A stretch of DNA of 16,943 bases. Origin: Pseudomonadota bacterium. Its GTDB lineage: Bacteria; Pseudomonadota; Alphaproteobacteria; Rhizobiales; Rhizobiaceae. The stretch's first letter is position 1; each line of letters opens with the position of its first letter. Below the pieces are notes generated by a model. The model saw only the letters and a list, made by a program, of their open reading frames with translations. It did not search any database and had not been told where the DNA came from. This document shows positions 1 through 7,321 of the stretch, in pieces. Location of the stretch: contig JAEYTV010000144.1 in assembly GCA_023433855.1 (NCBI GenBank), positions 1 through 16,943 on the forward strand, written 5' to 3'. The translations under genes and the position numbers were made by a program.

Positions 1-114
1 GGATCGTTGCAAGCGTCATCCACCGCGCTCCGCGTCCGGCCGGAGATTCGCCTTGACCGGCGACAAGCGCATCGCCATGTTCCGCGTCGTCCCGCCCGCG
101 GAGAATCCGATCAC

Positions 115-972
115 TTGCAAGAGCCGCTTCACCTTTTCGCCCTGATGCCGTTCCCCAACATCGATCCGGTGGCGTTTTCCGTCGGACCGCTTGCTGTCCA
201 TTGGTACGGCCTCGCCTATGTCGCCGGCATTCTGCTCGGGTGGGTCTATGCCCGGCGCCTGATCGCCAGGGGCCCGTTGTGGCCTAATGACCAGTCACCG
301 GTGACTGCCGCCCACCTCGATGACTTCCTCATCTGGGCCGCGGCAGGCGTCGTGTTGGGCGGCCGCCTGGGTTACATTCTTTTCTACGATCTTGCCGCCA
401 TTGCCGAAAATCCGATCCGCGCCATCCAGATATGGAATGGCGGAATGTCGTTCCACGGAGGCTTCATAGGCGCGACCATCGCGATCGTCCTCTTTGCCCG
501 ACGCAACGCGATTCCTGTCTGGAGCATGCTTGATCTCGTCGCTGCTGTGGTGCCGATCGGCTTGTTTTTTGGCCGCATCGCCAACTTCATCAATGGTGAG
601 CTCTGGGGACGCCTGAGCGCCATGCCATGGGCGGTGGTCTTTCCCACCGGCGGCCCCTTCGCTCGCCACCCGAGCCAGCTTTATGAGGCGGGACTGGAGG
701 GCATCGTATTGCTTCTGGTCCTCGCGTTGATGATATTCCGGGGCAAGGCGCTGAAGCGTCCCGGCACCATTTCGGGGAGCTTTGTCGTTGGTTACGCGCT
801 CTGCCGTATTTTCGTGGAATTTTTCCGCGAACCAGATGTGCAGATCGGATATTTGCTCGGCACGACCTGGCTGACAATGGGCATGATCCTGTCACTGCCG
901 ATGGTCGCCATTGGTCTTTGGGCCATCATGCGAGCACGCAGCGCAGGCGCGGCAACGTCAGCCAGATCCTAA
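115..972 (+). CDS. lgt: Prolipoprotein diacylglyceryl transferase Lgt
   Basis: Integral inner-membrane enzyme that moves diacylglycerol from phosphatidylglycerol to the lipobox cysteine of prolipoproteins, the first step of lipoprotein maturation. Counting from the TTG at 115 the protein has 285 residues. It carries the Lgt signature [14 protein letters not shown] at about 153-166 with the essential Arg154, the SFHGG motif around His114, the HWYG motif at 29-32, and several hydrophobic segments spread over its length. I chose TTG at 115 because a GGAG sequence lies about 10 bases upstream and because rhizobial Lgt proteins usually have some 10-15 residues before the PFPNIDPV block. ATG at 145 is the alternative; an in-frame ATG-less extension back to base 7 is unlikely because its residues are Arg-rich and not Lgt-like. 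Fifteen bases separate it from the next gene, so they are probably co-transcribed. Confidence 0.95.
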   Translation: MQEPLHLFALMPFPNIDPVAFSVGPLAVHWYGLAYVAGILLGWVYARRLIARGPLWPNDQSPVTAAHLDDFLIWAAAGVVLGGRLGYILFYDLAAIAENPIRAIQIWNGGMSFHGGFIGATIAIVLFARRNAIPVWSMLDLVAAVVPIGLFFGRIANFINGELWGRLSAMPWAVVFPTGGPFARHPSQLYEAGLEGIVLLLVLALMIFRGKALKRPGTISGSFVVGYALCRIFVEFFREPDVQIGYLLGTTWLTMGMILSLPMVAIGLWAIMRARSAGAATSARS

Positions 973-987
973 GCGGAGGCGCTATTT

Positions 988-2088
988 GTGAGCACGCCAC
1001 TCGCTGAAAAGATCAAGAAACTGATCCGGATGAACGGTCCGATCAGCGTAACGGACTATTTCGCCTTGTGCCTCGCCGACCCGGAACACGGCTATTATCG
1101 TACCCGGGAGCCCTTCGGCCGGCACGGCGATTTCATCACAGCTCCCGAGATCAGCCAGCTCTTTGGTGAGATGGTCGGCATTTTCATGGTCCACGCATGG
1201 CAGCGGCATGGCTCGCCGCGCGAGGTCCGCGTGATCGAAGTCGGGCCCGGTCGGGGAACCATGATGGCCGACATGCTGAGGGTGATAAAGCGCATTGCGC
1301 CGTTGTTCTTTGATGACCTTCGGGTGCATCTTGTCGAGACCAGCGAACGGCTCCGGGGCGTGCAGCGCGTCACGCTGGAAGCCTATTCCACGAAGATCTC
1401 ATGGCACGACGGTTTCGAGGACGTTCCGGCCGGATTCACGCTTGTCGCCGCGAACGAACTATTCGACGCCATCCCCATCCGTCAGTTCGTCAAGACGCCG
1501 ACCGGCTTTCGCGAGCGGCTCGTCGGGCTGGACGCCTCCGATCAACTCGCCTTTGTTGGCGGGGTTGCGAGCCTCGATCCCGAACTTCTTCCGGGTCCGG
1601 CAACCTCCATCCCCGATGGCACGATCTTCGAGGTGGCTCCTGCCCGGCAGGCGGTGATGCAGACCCTTTGCGAACGGCTGAGAGATCGCGGAGGTACTGC
1701 CGTGATCATTGACTACGGTCACATGGTAACCGGTTTCGGAGACACCCTGCAGGCGGTCCGCAATCACGAATTCGACCCACCCCTCGCCAGCCCCGGCGAA
1801 GCCGACCTCACCAGCCATGTCGATTTCGAGGATCTGGCGAGAGTTGCGATCTCCACTGGTGTTCATCTGAACGGGGGGCTGACACAGGGAGAGTTCCTCT
1901 ATGGGCTTGGCCTGGCGGAACGAGCAAAGGCGCTTGCCAGGGACAAGGAGGCTTCCGAGCAGCGGCTCATTGCGGCGGCCGTTGATCGGCTGGCGGGACA
2001 GGGTGCAGGCAAGATGGGCGAGCTTTTCAAGGTCATCGCGGTGTCAAGCCCGGCACTCGATCTCATGCCGTTCCGACGCGTGGATTGA
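988..2088 (+). CDS. Class I SAM-dependent methyltransferase, MidA/NDUFAF7 family
   Basis: 366-residue protein of the DUF185/MidA family. In mitochondria the family member NDUFAF7 methylates an arginine of the complex I subunit NDUFS2 and is needed for complex I assembly; a similar role on bacterial NuoD is an inference. Visible motifs are the family block GDFITAPEISQLFGE (47-61), the glycine-rich SAM-binding motif I IEVGPGRG (83-90) followed by a helix, a motif II-like HLVETSE (114-120), and NELFDAIPIRQF (156-167). It starts with GTG at 988, preceded by GCGGAGG with good spacing. It sits 15 bases downstream of lgt, so co-transcription is expected. The length is normal for the family and nothing appears truncated. 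Confidence 0.9.
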   Translation: MSTPLAEKIKKLIRMNGPISVTDYFALCLADPEHGYYRTREPFGRHGDFITAPEISQLFGEMVGIFMVHAWQRHGSPREVRVIEVGPGRGTMMADMLRVIKRIAPLFFDDLRVHLVETSERLRGVQRVTLEAYSTKISWHDGFEDVPAGFTLVAANELFDAIPIRQFVKTPTGFRERLVGLDASDQLAFVGGVASLDPELLPGPATSIPDGTIFEVAPARQAVMQTLCERLRDRGGTAVIIDYGHMVTGFGDTLQAVRNHEFDPPLASPGEADLTSHVDFEDLARVAISTGVHLNGGLTQGEFLYGLGLAERAKALARDKEASEQRLIAAAVDRLAGQGAGKMGELFKVIAVSSPALDLMPFRRVD

Positions 2089-2268
2089 AAAAAGTGCCAC
2101 CACCTGGCGCCCGCGGGTCCTGCCGCGGCCTGTCGGTCAATCCACGAGCTTTGATGGGGATCTGATTGACATAGCCCATCGGCTTGCGCCACTCTCGACG
2201 CGATCGAAGCGCCAGACAGCCCTGCAAAAGGGCAAAAATATTTATAGATCAATTGGATAACAACGCCG

Positions 2269-3060
2269 ATGCAGGACCACCGTTTGCCGACGCCGATTGA
2301 GGATCCCCTGCTGAAACGGCACGCAGGAGACCGTATCCAACACGGCTTTTTCACTCGTCAGGGTGGGGTTTCAGAGGGTTTGTATGCCGGTCTCAATGTG
2401 GGGGTCGGTTCCAACGACGACCCCGACCGGGTAATGGAGAATCGCGCCCGGGTAGCGGCCTGGTTCGGACTGCCCATCCAGAAGCTCGCGACAGTTCATC
2501 AGGTTCATTCGCCCGACGTCTTCGTGGTTGACGAAACCTATGCGGGCGAACGGCCGAAGGTGGACGCGATGGTGCCGGCTGTGCCCGGCGTCGCGCTCGG
2601 TGTGCTGTCGGCCGACTGCGGTCCGGTCCTCTTCGCAGACGGTGAGGCGGGCGTGATCGGCGCGGCGCACGCCGGCTGGAAGGGTGCGCTTGGTGGCGTG
2701 CTGGAAAACACGATCGACGCAATGATCTCGCTGGGTGCGACGCGTGAAAACATAACCGCCGTGCTTGGCCCCTCCATTGGGCCGGCCAGCTATGAAGTCG
2801 GGCCGGAATTCGTGGAGCGTTTCGTCGATGCCGAGTCGTCCTACGCGAATTTCTTCACGCCGTCGTCCAAGCCCGGTCACGCCATGTTCGATCTGCCGGC
2901 CTTGACCCTCAGCCGGCTACGGGCCGCCGGGGTTCGCGCCGATGACCTTGGCCTCGACACCTATCCGGACGCGGTTCGTTTCTACTCCTATCGCCGCACG
3001 ACGCATGCAGGCGAGCCTGACTACGGTCGCCAGATTTCGGCCATTTCCATAAGACACTAG
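2269..3060 (+). CDS. pgeF: Peptidoglycan editing factor PgeF (YfiH / laccase-domain family)
   Basis: 263-residue cytoplasmic protein of the YfiH/DUF152 family. In E. coli, YfiH (PgeF) hydrolyses wrongly made UDP-MurNAc-L-Ser and so keeps L-Ala at the first stem-peptide position. Older annotations call the family polyphenol oxidase or laccase-like, and adenosine-deaminase-like activity has been reported for relatives. The Cys-His active site is intact: HQVHS with His80, SADC with Cys117, and HAGWKG with His134. The Cys117-His134 spacing of 17 equals that of E. coli Cys107-His124. HGFFTRQGGVS (25-35) and GLNVG (41-45) are further family blocks. The ATG at 2269 has only a weak ribosome binding site. 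A 180-base gap separates it from the methyltransferase gene; the 30 bases just before the start are AT-rich. Confidence 0.93.
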   Translation: MQDHRLPTPIEDPLLKRHAGDRIQHGFFTRQGGVSEGLYAGLNVGVGSNDDPDRVMENRARVAAWFGLPIQKLATVHQVHSPDVFVVDETYAGERPKVDAMVPAVPGVALGVLSADCGPVLFADGEAGVIGAAHAGWKGALGGVLENTIDAMISLGATRENITAVLGPSIGPASYEVGPEFVERFVDAESSYANFFTPSSKPGHAMFDLPALTLSRLRAAGVRADDLGLDTYPDAVRFYSYRRTTHAGEPDYGRQISAISIRH

Positions 3061-3073
3061 GAGAGTATCCAAA

Positions 3074-4225
3074 ATGGCGCTGCATTTCGAGAGGAGCGAA
3101 TATGCCGAGCGTCTGGCCCGGCTGACCGAAAAGATGAAGGCCGACAAGCTGGATGCGCTGCTCCTGTTTGCACAGGAGAGCATGTACTGGCTGACAGGCT
3201 ACGACACTTTCGGATACTGCTTCTTCCAGACGCTGGTCGTGAAGGCCGATGGGACAATGGCCCTGCTCACCCGTTCAGCTGATCTGCGGCAGGCCCGCCA
3301 TACGTCGACCATAGACAAGATAGTCGTATGGGTGGACCGGGTGAATGCCGACCCGACGTTGGATCTCAAGAACCTGTTGAGCGACATGGACCTGCTGGGT
3401 GGCAGGATCGGCGTCGAATACGATACACACGGCATCACGGGCCGCGTCGCGCGGTTACTCGACAACCAGCTTGCCACCTTCGGCCAGATCAGCGACGCAT
3501 CTTACCTCGTCAGTACGCTGCGCCTCGTCAAAAGCCCGGCGGAGGTAGCCTATGCGGTCCGCGCGGCCGCCCTGGCCGATGACGCCCTGGATGCGGCCTT
3601 GCCGCTGATCCGGGCGGGCGGCGACGAGGCCGAAATCCTCGCCGCCATGCAAGGGGCCGTCTTCCTCGGCGGCGGCGATTATCCAGCCAACGAGTTCATC
3701 ATCGGCTCCGGTGCAGATGCTCTTCTGTGCCGATACAAGGCGGGGCGCCGCAAACTGGAGGACACCGACCAGCTGACGCTGGAATGGGCGGGTACTGCGG
3801 CTCATTATCACGCCGCGATGATGCGTACAGTCCTCATTGGCGAACCGACTTTCCGCCACCGCGAGCTCTACAATGCGTGTCTGGAAACAATAGAGGCTAT
3901 CGAGGACGTCCTGAAGCCCGGCCACACATTCGGGGACGTCTTCGACACGCACGCCCGCATCCTGGATGAAAGAGGCCTTTCACGTCATCGTCTCAACGCC
4001 TGCGGGTATTCGCTCGGCGCTCGCTTCTCGCCCTCATGGATGGAGCATCAGATGTTCCACTTCGGCAATCCGCAGGAAATCCTGCCCAGCATGATCCTGT
4101 TTGTTCACATGATCATCATGGATTCCGACAGCGGTGCAGCGATGACATTGGGTCACACCTATCTCACGACGGAAGCCGATCCGCGGCCACTGTCGCGCCA
4201 TGCGCTGGACCTCATCCTCCGCTGA
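3074..4225 (+). CDS. M24-fold (creatinase/aminopeptidase P-like) protein lacking the canonical metal ligands
   Basis: 383-residue protein with an N-terminal creatinase/prolidase domain (about 10-140) and a C-terminal pita-bread domain (about 155-375). Genome pipelines would probably call it Xaa-Pro peptidase. Aligning by eye to the five M24 metal ligands (Asp, Asp, His, Glu, Glu) gives Glu237, Ala248, Tyr312, His345 and Gly360, so the dinuclear metal site appears lost. The creatinase active-site His and Glu pattern is not kept either. The blocks GYSLGARFSPSWMEH (311-325) and FVHMIIMD (343-350) resemble, from memory, the metal-independent ectoine hydrolase (DoeA/EutD) side of the superfamily. 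Substrate is unknown. The ATG at 3074 follows AGGAG that overlaps the pgeF stop codon, so it is co-transcribed with pgeF after a 13-base gap. Confidence 0.85.
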   Translation: MALHFERSEYAERLARLTEKMKADKLDALLLFAQESMYWLTGYDTFGYCFFQTLVVKADGTMALLTRSADLRQARHTSTIDKIVVWVDRVNADPTLDLKNLLSDMDLLGGRIGVEYDTHGITGRVARLLDNQLATFGQISDASYLVSTLRLVKSPAEVAYAVRAAALADDALDAALPLIRAGGDEAEILAAMQGAVFLGGGDYPANEFIIGSGADALLCRYKAGRRKLEDTDQLTLEWAGTAAHYHAAMMRTVLIGEPTFRHRELYNACLETIEAIEDVLKPGHTFGDVFDTHARILDERGLSRHRLNACGYSLGARFSPSWMEHQMFHFGNPQEILPSMILFVHMIIMDSDSGAAMTLGHTYLTTEADPRPLSRHALDLILR

Positions 4226-4252
4226 TCTCCCGAGAGCCGGCGGCTGCGGTAA

Positions 4253-4280
4253 TTGACACAGGTGCGAGGCGGACCATAAA
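4253..4280 (+). promoter_or_regulatory. Probable sigma70-type promoter for the lipoprotein gene
   Basis: A perfect -35 TTGACA (4253-4258) is followed after 16 bases by CATAAA (4275-4280), which matches four of the six TATAAT positions. It lies in the 88-base gap after the M24 gene and about 33 bases before the ATG at 4314, a normal leader length. Confidence 0.65.
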
Positions 4281-4313
4281 TTTCGCCGGACAAGTTCCAG
4301 GGGAGGATGCATC

Positions 4314-5054
4314 ATGCAGCTTTTCGGAAGACATGTTTCCGCTTCCCTGCTCGCTCTGGTTCTCGCCTCGTGCAACACCACCGATGCCTTGACGCCGCAA
4401 GCAAGCGTCGGGGAGAGCTCAACTCCCATCACCCAGGCTGATGCCGACCGGATGGCGGGCGCCCCCCTGCGGCAGGCAGATGCCAGGAGTCCTTCGCCGG
4501 CACAGGCAGGAGGAGGCCCTCAGAACACCCTCGAGGCGCAGGCTCGCGCTCTGGAGGCCGGCAACGCAGTTTCGCCCGCGTCCTCGGGCGCGCCACCGCA
4601 ATGGGACGGGCAGGAGGCAGCCATCGCGCCGACCCTGTCGCCGGCGTCCGGGCAGGCAGCACTCCCCTCTTCCGGCCAGCCGCCCGATACTTCGACCGGC
4701 ACGCTTCGGTTCCTGCCGATCATCGGCGCGCCCGTCCAGGCGGTAACGCCGCTATCCCGCCAGTTGGGAGCGCAGGCACGCGCTCGCGGACTGACAATCC
4801 GCCCCTCCGGCGACACTAGCACGGAAAACATCCTGAAGGGCTATTTCTCCGCCTTCGAAGACGGCAACAAGGTCACGATCATCTATGTGTGGGACATCCT
4901 GGACAGATCGGGCAACCGGCTGCACCGCATGCAGGGACAGGAGAACCTCCCCTCGAGAGGCTCCGATCCATGGGCGGCCGTCCCTGCCTCGACCATGGAG
5001 GCAATCGCTGATAAGACCATTGCAGAATACGTCGGCTGGCTTCAGTCACGTTGA
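4314..5054 (+). CDS. Predicted lipoprotein of unknown function
   Basis: 246 residues. The N-terminus has a basic residue, a hydrophobic stretch and a lipobox LASC, giving lipidation at Cys20, so it should be a substrate of the Lgt encoded in this window. There is no Asp at +2 (Asn21 follows), so outer-membrane sorting is possible. Residues 25-128 are a Pro/Ala/Gln/Ser-rich, low-complexity stretch, probably disordered. Residues 129-246 look like a folded domain, with LRFLPIIGAP (131-140), RARGLTIRPSGD (156-167), YFSAF, VTIIYVWDILDRSGNR (187-202) and a C-terminal helix ending EYVGWLQSR. I do not recognise a named family; the domain resembles uncharacterised alphaproteobacterial lipoproteins. 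The start is firm: GGGGAGGA lies just upstream of the ATG, and a consensus-like promoter is centred at 4266. Confidence 0.8.
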   Translation: MQLFGRHVSASLLALVLASCNTTDALTPQASVGESSTPITQADADRMAGAPLRQADARSPSPAQAGGGPQNTLEAQARALEAGNAVSPASSGAPPQWDGQEAAIAPTLSPASGQAALPSSGQPPDTSTGTLRFLPIIGAPVQAVTPLSRQLGAQARARGLTIRPSGDTSTENILKGYFSAFEDGNKVTIIYVWDILDRSGNRLHRMQGQENLPSRGSDPWAAVPASTMEAIADKTIAEYVGWLQSR

Positions 5055-5177
5055 GGTTGATGAAGCGCCGTTGATCACGGTTTCCTCACAAAAAAGCCGG
5101 CCGAGCACAAAACCCTATTGCATTCGAAGGCGGCGACGGTAAAAGGCCGCATCCAGCTTCAAAACAGGCGGACCGCA

Positions 5178-6110
<933 letters not shown>

Positions 6111-6169
6111 CCTTCTTTCCTCAACTGTTCTTCGCTATGCTGGTCCCAGCGCAACGGGGGTGAGTCGCC

Positions 6170-6703
6170 GTGTTTCCATCTGCTGGTTTTTCGAAGAGGC
6201 TTGGACTCTTTCTTCTTGTTCAAATGCTGTCCGCCTGTGTGGAAGGCGGTCCTGGCCCGGGCGGATATTATCCCCCGCCGCGTCCCTCGCAACCACCCCC
6301 GCAGATGTGCACCATGGAGTACCGGCCGGTGTGCGGCGAACGTGGCGGAAGAGAGCAGACCTTCAGCAATTCGTGCCAGGCACGCGAGCGCGGTTATCGC
6401 ATCGTGGGCTCGGGAGAATGCCGGCCCGCCGGAAGGCCTGACTGGGACAGGAGAGATCGCGAGCGTCCGGATTGGGACCGTCCCGGCTCCAGCCGGCCAG
6501 ACCGGCCGGAGCGTGATGGCAGAGACTGGCCCGACCGGGAGCGGCCGGGTCGTCCTCCTCGCGAAAGCCAGGCCGGCTTCTGCACCCGGGAATACCGTCC
6601 TGTCTGCGGTCAGCAGGGATCCAGAACCCGAACCTTTCCCAATGCCTGCGAGGCGCGTAATGCCGGCTTCGGTGTAGTGGCCTCCGGAGAGTGCCGTCGC
6701 TGA
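6170..6703 (+). CDS. Lipoprotein with two four-cysteine Kazal-like protease inhibitor domains
   Basis: 177 residues starting at GTG with GGGGGTGAG just upstream. A short signal peptide ends in the lipobox LSAC, lipidated at Cys23. A Pro/Gly-rich spacer leads to domain 1 (Cys47, 55, 69, 84). A linker rich in Arg, Asp, Pro and Trp (86-132) follows, then domain 2 (Cys138, 146, 160, 175). Both domains share the spacing C-x7-C-x13-C-x14-C. The first begins CTMEYRPVCG, almost the same as the reactive loop of ovomucoid third domain (CTLEYRPLCG), so the predicted P1 residues are Met49 in domain 1 and Arg140 in domain 2 (CTREYRPVCG). A likely role is surface- or periplasm-tethered serine protease inhibition; this is inference, as the domains have four cysteines, not six. 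Confidence 0.82.
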   Translation: MFPSAGFSKRLGLFLLVQMLSACVEGGPGPGGYYPPPRPSQPPPQMCTMEYRPVCGERGGREQTFSNSCQARERGYRIVGSGECRPAGRPDWDRRDRERPDWDRPGSSRPDRPERDGRDWPDRERPGRPPRESQAGFCTREYRPVCGQQGSRTRTFPNACEARNAGFGVVASGECRR

Positions 6704-6734
6704 TAGCGAGGGTTCGACCCTTTGTGTTTGCGAA

Positions 6735-6767
6735 GTGACCGGGGATATCTGCCCCGGCACTTTGCTT
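6735..6767 (+). terminator. Possible intrinsic terminator after the Kazal-like gene
   Basis: CCGGGG (6739-6744) pairs with CCCCGG (6752-6757) across a 7-base loop. The stem extends by GTG/CAC with one bulged A, for nine base pairs in all (6735-6760). TTTGCTTT follows, a broken T tract, so strength is uncertain. A weaker five-pair hairpin lies just before it at 6709-6721. Confidence 0.45.
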
Positions 6768-6814
6768 TGCAGCAACTCTTCGGCTAGTGAGATCGCCTTT
6801 TCCAGGAGTTCTGC

Positions 6815-7075
6815 ATGGCAGCGCGCGACCGCTATTCCCGAAAACTTGAATGCTCCCAATGCGGCAATTCAGGTTTTGCCGAAGTGTCGGAAGCCGACGA
6901 CAAGCGGCAATTCAACCGCGATTTCCGCATTGATGAGCTTCCCGCGGGCTTTTTTTCGGAATTTCCTTCGACCGACCCTCGCAAATACATGCTGCGTTGT
7001 GGGCAATGCGGCCATAAGTTTCGTTTCGAACAGAAGACGGTGTATGCACCAGGTGGCGAACCCCGGCGCAGGTAG
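6815..7075 (+). CDS. Small zinc-ribbon-like protein, function unknown
   Basis: 86 residues with two CxxC knuckles, CSQC at 13-16 and CGQC at 62-65, each followed by Gly as in zinc ribbons. The pairs are 45 residues apart, separated by a charged middle segment with KRQFNRDFRIDELPAGFFSEF. The tail is basic (GGEPRRR). Binding of one zinc ion by the four cysteines is inferred from the motif. There is no signal peptide or membrane segment, so it should be cytoplasmic. The ATG at 6815 has CAGGAG at good spacing, supporting that this short frame is a real gene. I do not recognise a named family. It lies between the Kazal-like gene and the rplY leader. Confidence 0.7.
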   Translation: MAARDRYSRKLECSQCGNSGFAEVSEADDKRQFNRDFRIDELPAGFFSEFPSTDPRKYMLRCGQCGHKFRFEQKTVYAPGGEPRRR

Positions 7076-7169
7076 GCTGCTCGAACAGCCGTCTGTGGCG
7101 GTGACAATGCGCGGGACTCGCAAGAAAGGTTCCGTCCGGGGGCCACTCGCCGCCTTGTCGCCAGCGCCG

Positions 7170-7199
7170 CTTGCACTTCCGCACCCGTTGTATTATAGC
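7170..7199 (+). promoter_or_regulatory. Probable promoter of rplY
   Basis: CTTGCAC (7170-7176) resembles the rhizobial -35 CTTGAC, and TATAGC (7194-7199, within TATTATAGC) serves as -10 after a 17-base spacer. Transcription would start near 7206 and leave a leader of about 115 bases before the rplY ATG. Confidence 0.5.
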
Positions 7200-7263
7200 G
7201 CCCACGTCCGCGTAGACACCCTTGGAGGCAACGCGGATGAAGCGCATCGGATGATGCCCTTCG

Positions 7264-7293
7264 GTTTGAGACAGCTGTTGCGCTGTCGAAAAC
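7264..7293 (+). promoter_or_regulatory. Structured leader hairpin upstream of rplY
   Basis: GTTT-GA-GACAGC, loop TGTTGC, then GCTGTC-GA-AAAC. The two helices (4 and 6 base pairs) are perfect and flank a symmetrical GA/GA internal loop able to form tandem sheared G.A pairs. It ends 28 bases before the rplY ATG and about 18 before the AAAGGAA ribosome binding site. Structure is seen; a role in L25 control is a hypothesis. Confidence 0.4.
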
Positions 7294-7321
7294 TCTCCAA
7301 ATAACATCGAAAGGAAATGCC

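Noticed and set aside
1..114. Divergent gene start on the minus strand at base 19.
   Set aside because: Only six codons lie inside the window and they match no family I recognise; nothing in this stretch can be supported as a gene.
2111..2128. CCGCGG-GTCCTG-CCGCGG hairpin after the MidA-like gene as a terminator.
   Set aside because: Six base pairs with a six-base loop but no T run follows; at most a weak pause or Rho-assisted site.
2166..2194. TTGACA at 2166-2171 as a promoter for pgeF.
   Set aside because: No acceptable -10 at 16-18 bases; the AT-rich TATAGA at 2243 has no matching -35 at the right distance.
5092..5103. AAAAAAGCCGGCC as a minus-strand terminator before prs.
   Set aside because: The palindrome GCCGGC has no loop, and no minus-strand gene ends there.
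6201..6677. Second + strand frame inside the Kazal-like gene (158 codons).
   Set aside because: No signal peptide, cysteine pattern or ribosome binding site; the other frame has lipobox and two domains.
6708..6724. GGGTTCGACCC looks like a tRNA T-arm.
   Set aside because: The seven-base loop arrangement leaves a poor stem and no acceptor, D or anticodon arm can be built upstream, which is coding sequence of the Kazal-like gene.
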